A stretch of DNA of 64,000 bases, from NCBI RefSeq assembly GCF_014646235.1, contig NZ_BMNB01000001.1, positions 124,001 to 188,000 of the forward strand, read 5' to 3'. The position numbers were made by a program, and so were the translations under genes. The notes beneath the pieces are model-generated. The model had not been told where the DNA came from. It searched no databases and was given only the letters and a program-made list of their open reading frames with translations. How positions within the stretch are numbered: the first letter of the stretch is position 1; each line of letters opens with the position of its first letter. Shown here piece after piece: positions 63,727 to 64,000 of the stretch. The stretch comes from Micromonospora sonchi. Its GTDB lineage: Bacteria; Actinomycetota; Actinomycetes; Mycobacteriales; Micromonosporaceae.

Positions 63727-64000
63727 AGATCCTGTTTCTCGCGCCCAGCCGGCTGTCCCACGGAGACGCCGGCATCGCCGCGGACCTGGCCCGGCGGCTG
63801 CCCCGCAACCGATTCCAGGTGGGGTTCGTCGCCGCCGCCGAGGCGATGCCGCAGCTGCATGAGGTGGGACTGCCAACGCTGCCCCTGGGCGGGGTCACCC
63901 CGGACGAGAACCTGGCCGTCCTCGACCGGGTGGTGCGGGGCTTCCGCCCGGACTGCCTGGTCGCCGCCGACGCGTTCGCTCTGCACCAGGCCCGCGCCTG
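63723..64000 (+). CDS. GT-B-like protein, 3' truncated by the window
   Basis: The first 92 residues are visible: MKILFLAPSRLSHGDAGIAADLARRLPRNRFQVGFVAAAEAMPQLHEVGLPTLPLGG. The N-terminal Rossmann start of a glycosyltransferase-like protein, related in layout to the preceding gene. GTG overlaps the preceding stop (GTGA). The remainder lies outside the window, so the family is tentative. Confidence 0.7.
   Translation, partial: MKILFLAPSRLSHGDAGIAADLARRLPRNRFQVGFVAAAEAMPQLHEVGLPTLPLGGVTPDENLAVLDRVVRGFRPDCLVAADAFALHQARA

Overview
The window is very GC-rich and gene-dense, uses many GTG starts, and has overlapping stop/start codons throughout. It carries mtrA-mtrB-lpqB, a long hpf, secA, prfB-ftsE-ftsX-smpB-ssrA and the actinobacterial manB / Trm112-like / SIS / manA block. 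That gene set indicates a high-GC actinomycete, most likely a Micromonosporaceae member (Micromonospora or a close relative). The genus assignment is inference from synteny and style; no search was run.

Layout. 1-3.8 kb: a cell-wall operon cut by the window edge, with a membrane acyltransferase, a PLP serine/threonine dehydratase or racemase, a D-Ala-D-Ala ligase and a VanX dipeptidase. 3.8-5.2 kb: an aldehyde dehydrogenase followed by a dimeric GGGCCCC repeat. 5.6-10.8 kb: a toxin locus. A deaminase-SUKH protein faces an operon of a YbaB-like protein, a small WXG100-like protein and a 1032-residue polymorphic toxin ending in a papain-fold glutamine deamidase domain. 10.9-18.9 kb: mannose metabolism, a CDF metal transporter and ahcY behind a structured leader. 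19-28 kb: a repeat-rich gap with a 51-codon membrane-protein gene, then mtrAB-lpqB, comF, hpf and two double-domain GNATs. 28-43.4 kb: secA, a second repeat-rich gap, small conserved genes, pruA, a PadR regulator, prfB-ftsEX-smpB-tmRNA, a lipoprotein and mtnP.

43.4-56.6 kb (all minus strand): a thiopeptide-type RiPP cluster resembling lactazole. It has an ABC exporter, two paralogous nucleotidyltransferases, a 63-residue precursor with a Ser/Thr/Trp-rich core and one Cys, a LanB glutamylation protein, a pyridine-synthase-like protein, a fused E1-YcaO cyclodehydratase, and a fused glutamate-elimination/SagB dehydrogenase.

56.8-64 kb (plus strand, divergent from the thiopeptide cluster, cut by the window edge): a second pathway with a sugar nucleotidyltransferase, a GT1-type glycosyltransferase, a B12-type radical SAM enzyme, a 103-residue precursor-like protein, a second radical SAM enzyme, an unknown protein and two more GT-B-like proteins. 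I do not recognise this as a described pathway; it looks like a radical-SAM-modified and possibly glycosylated peptide system.

Intergenic DNA carries several dispersed repeat families: two homologous 41-bp-period arrays, two copies of a long palindromic element, two GGGCCCC dimers and a 29-bp triplicate.
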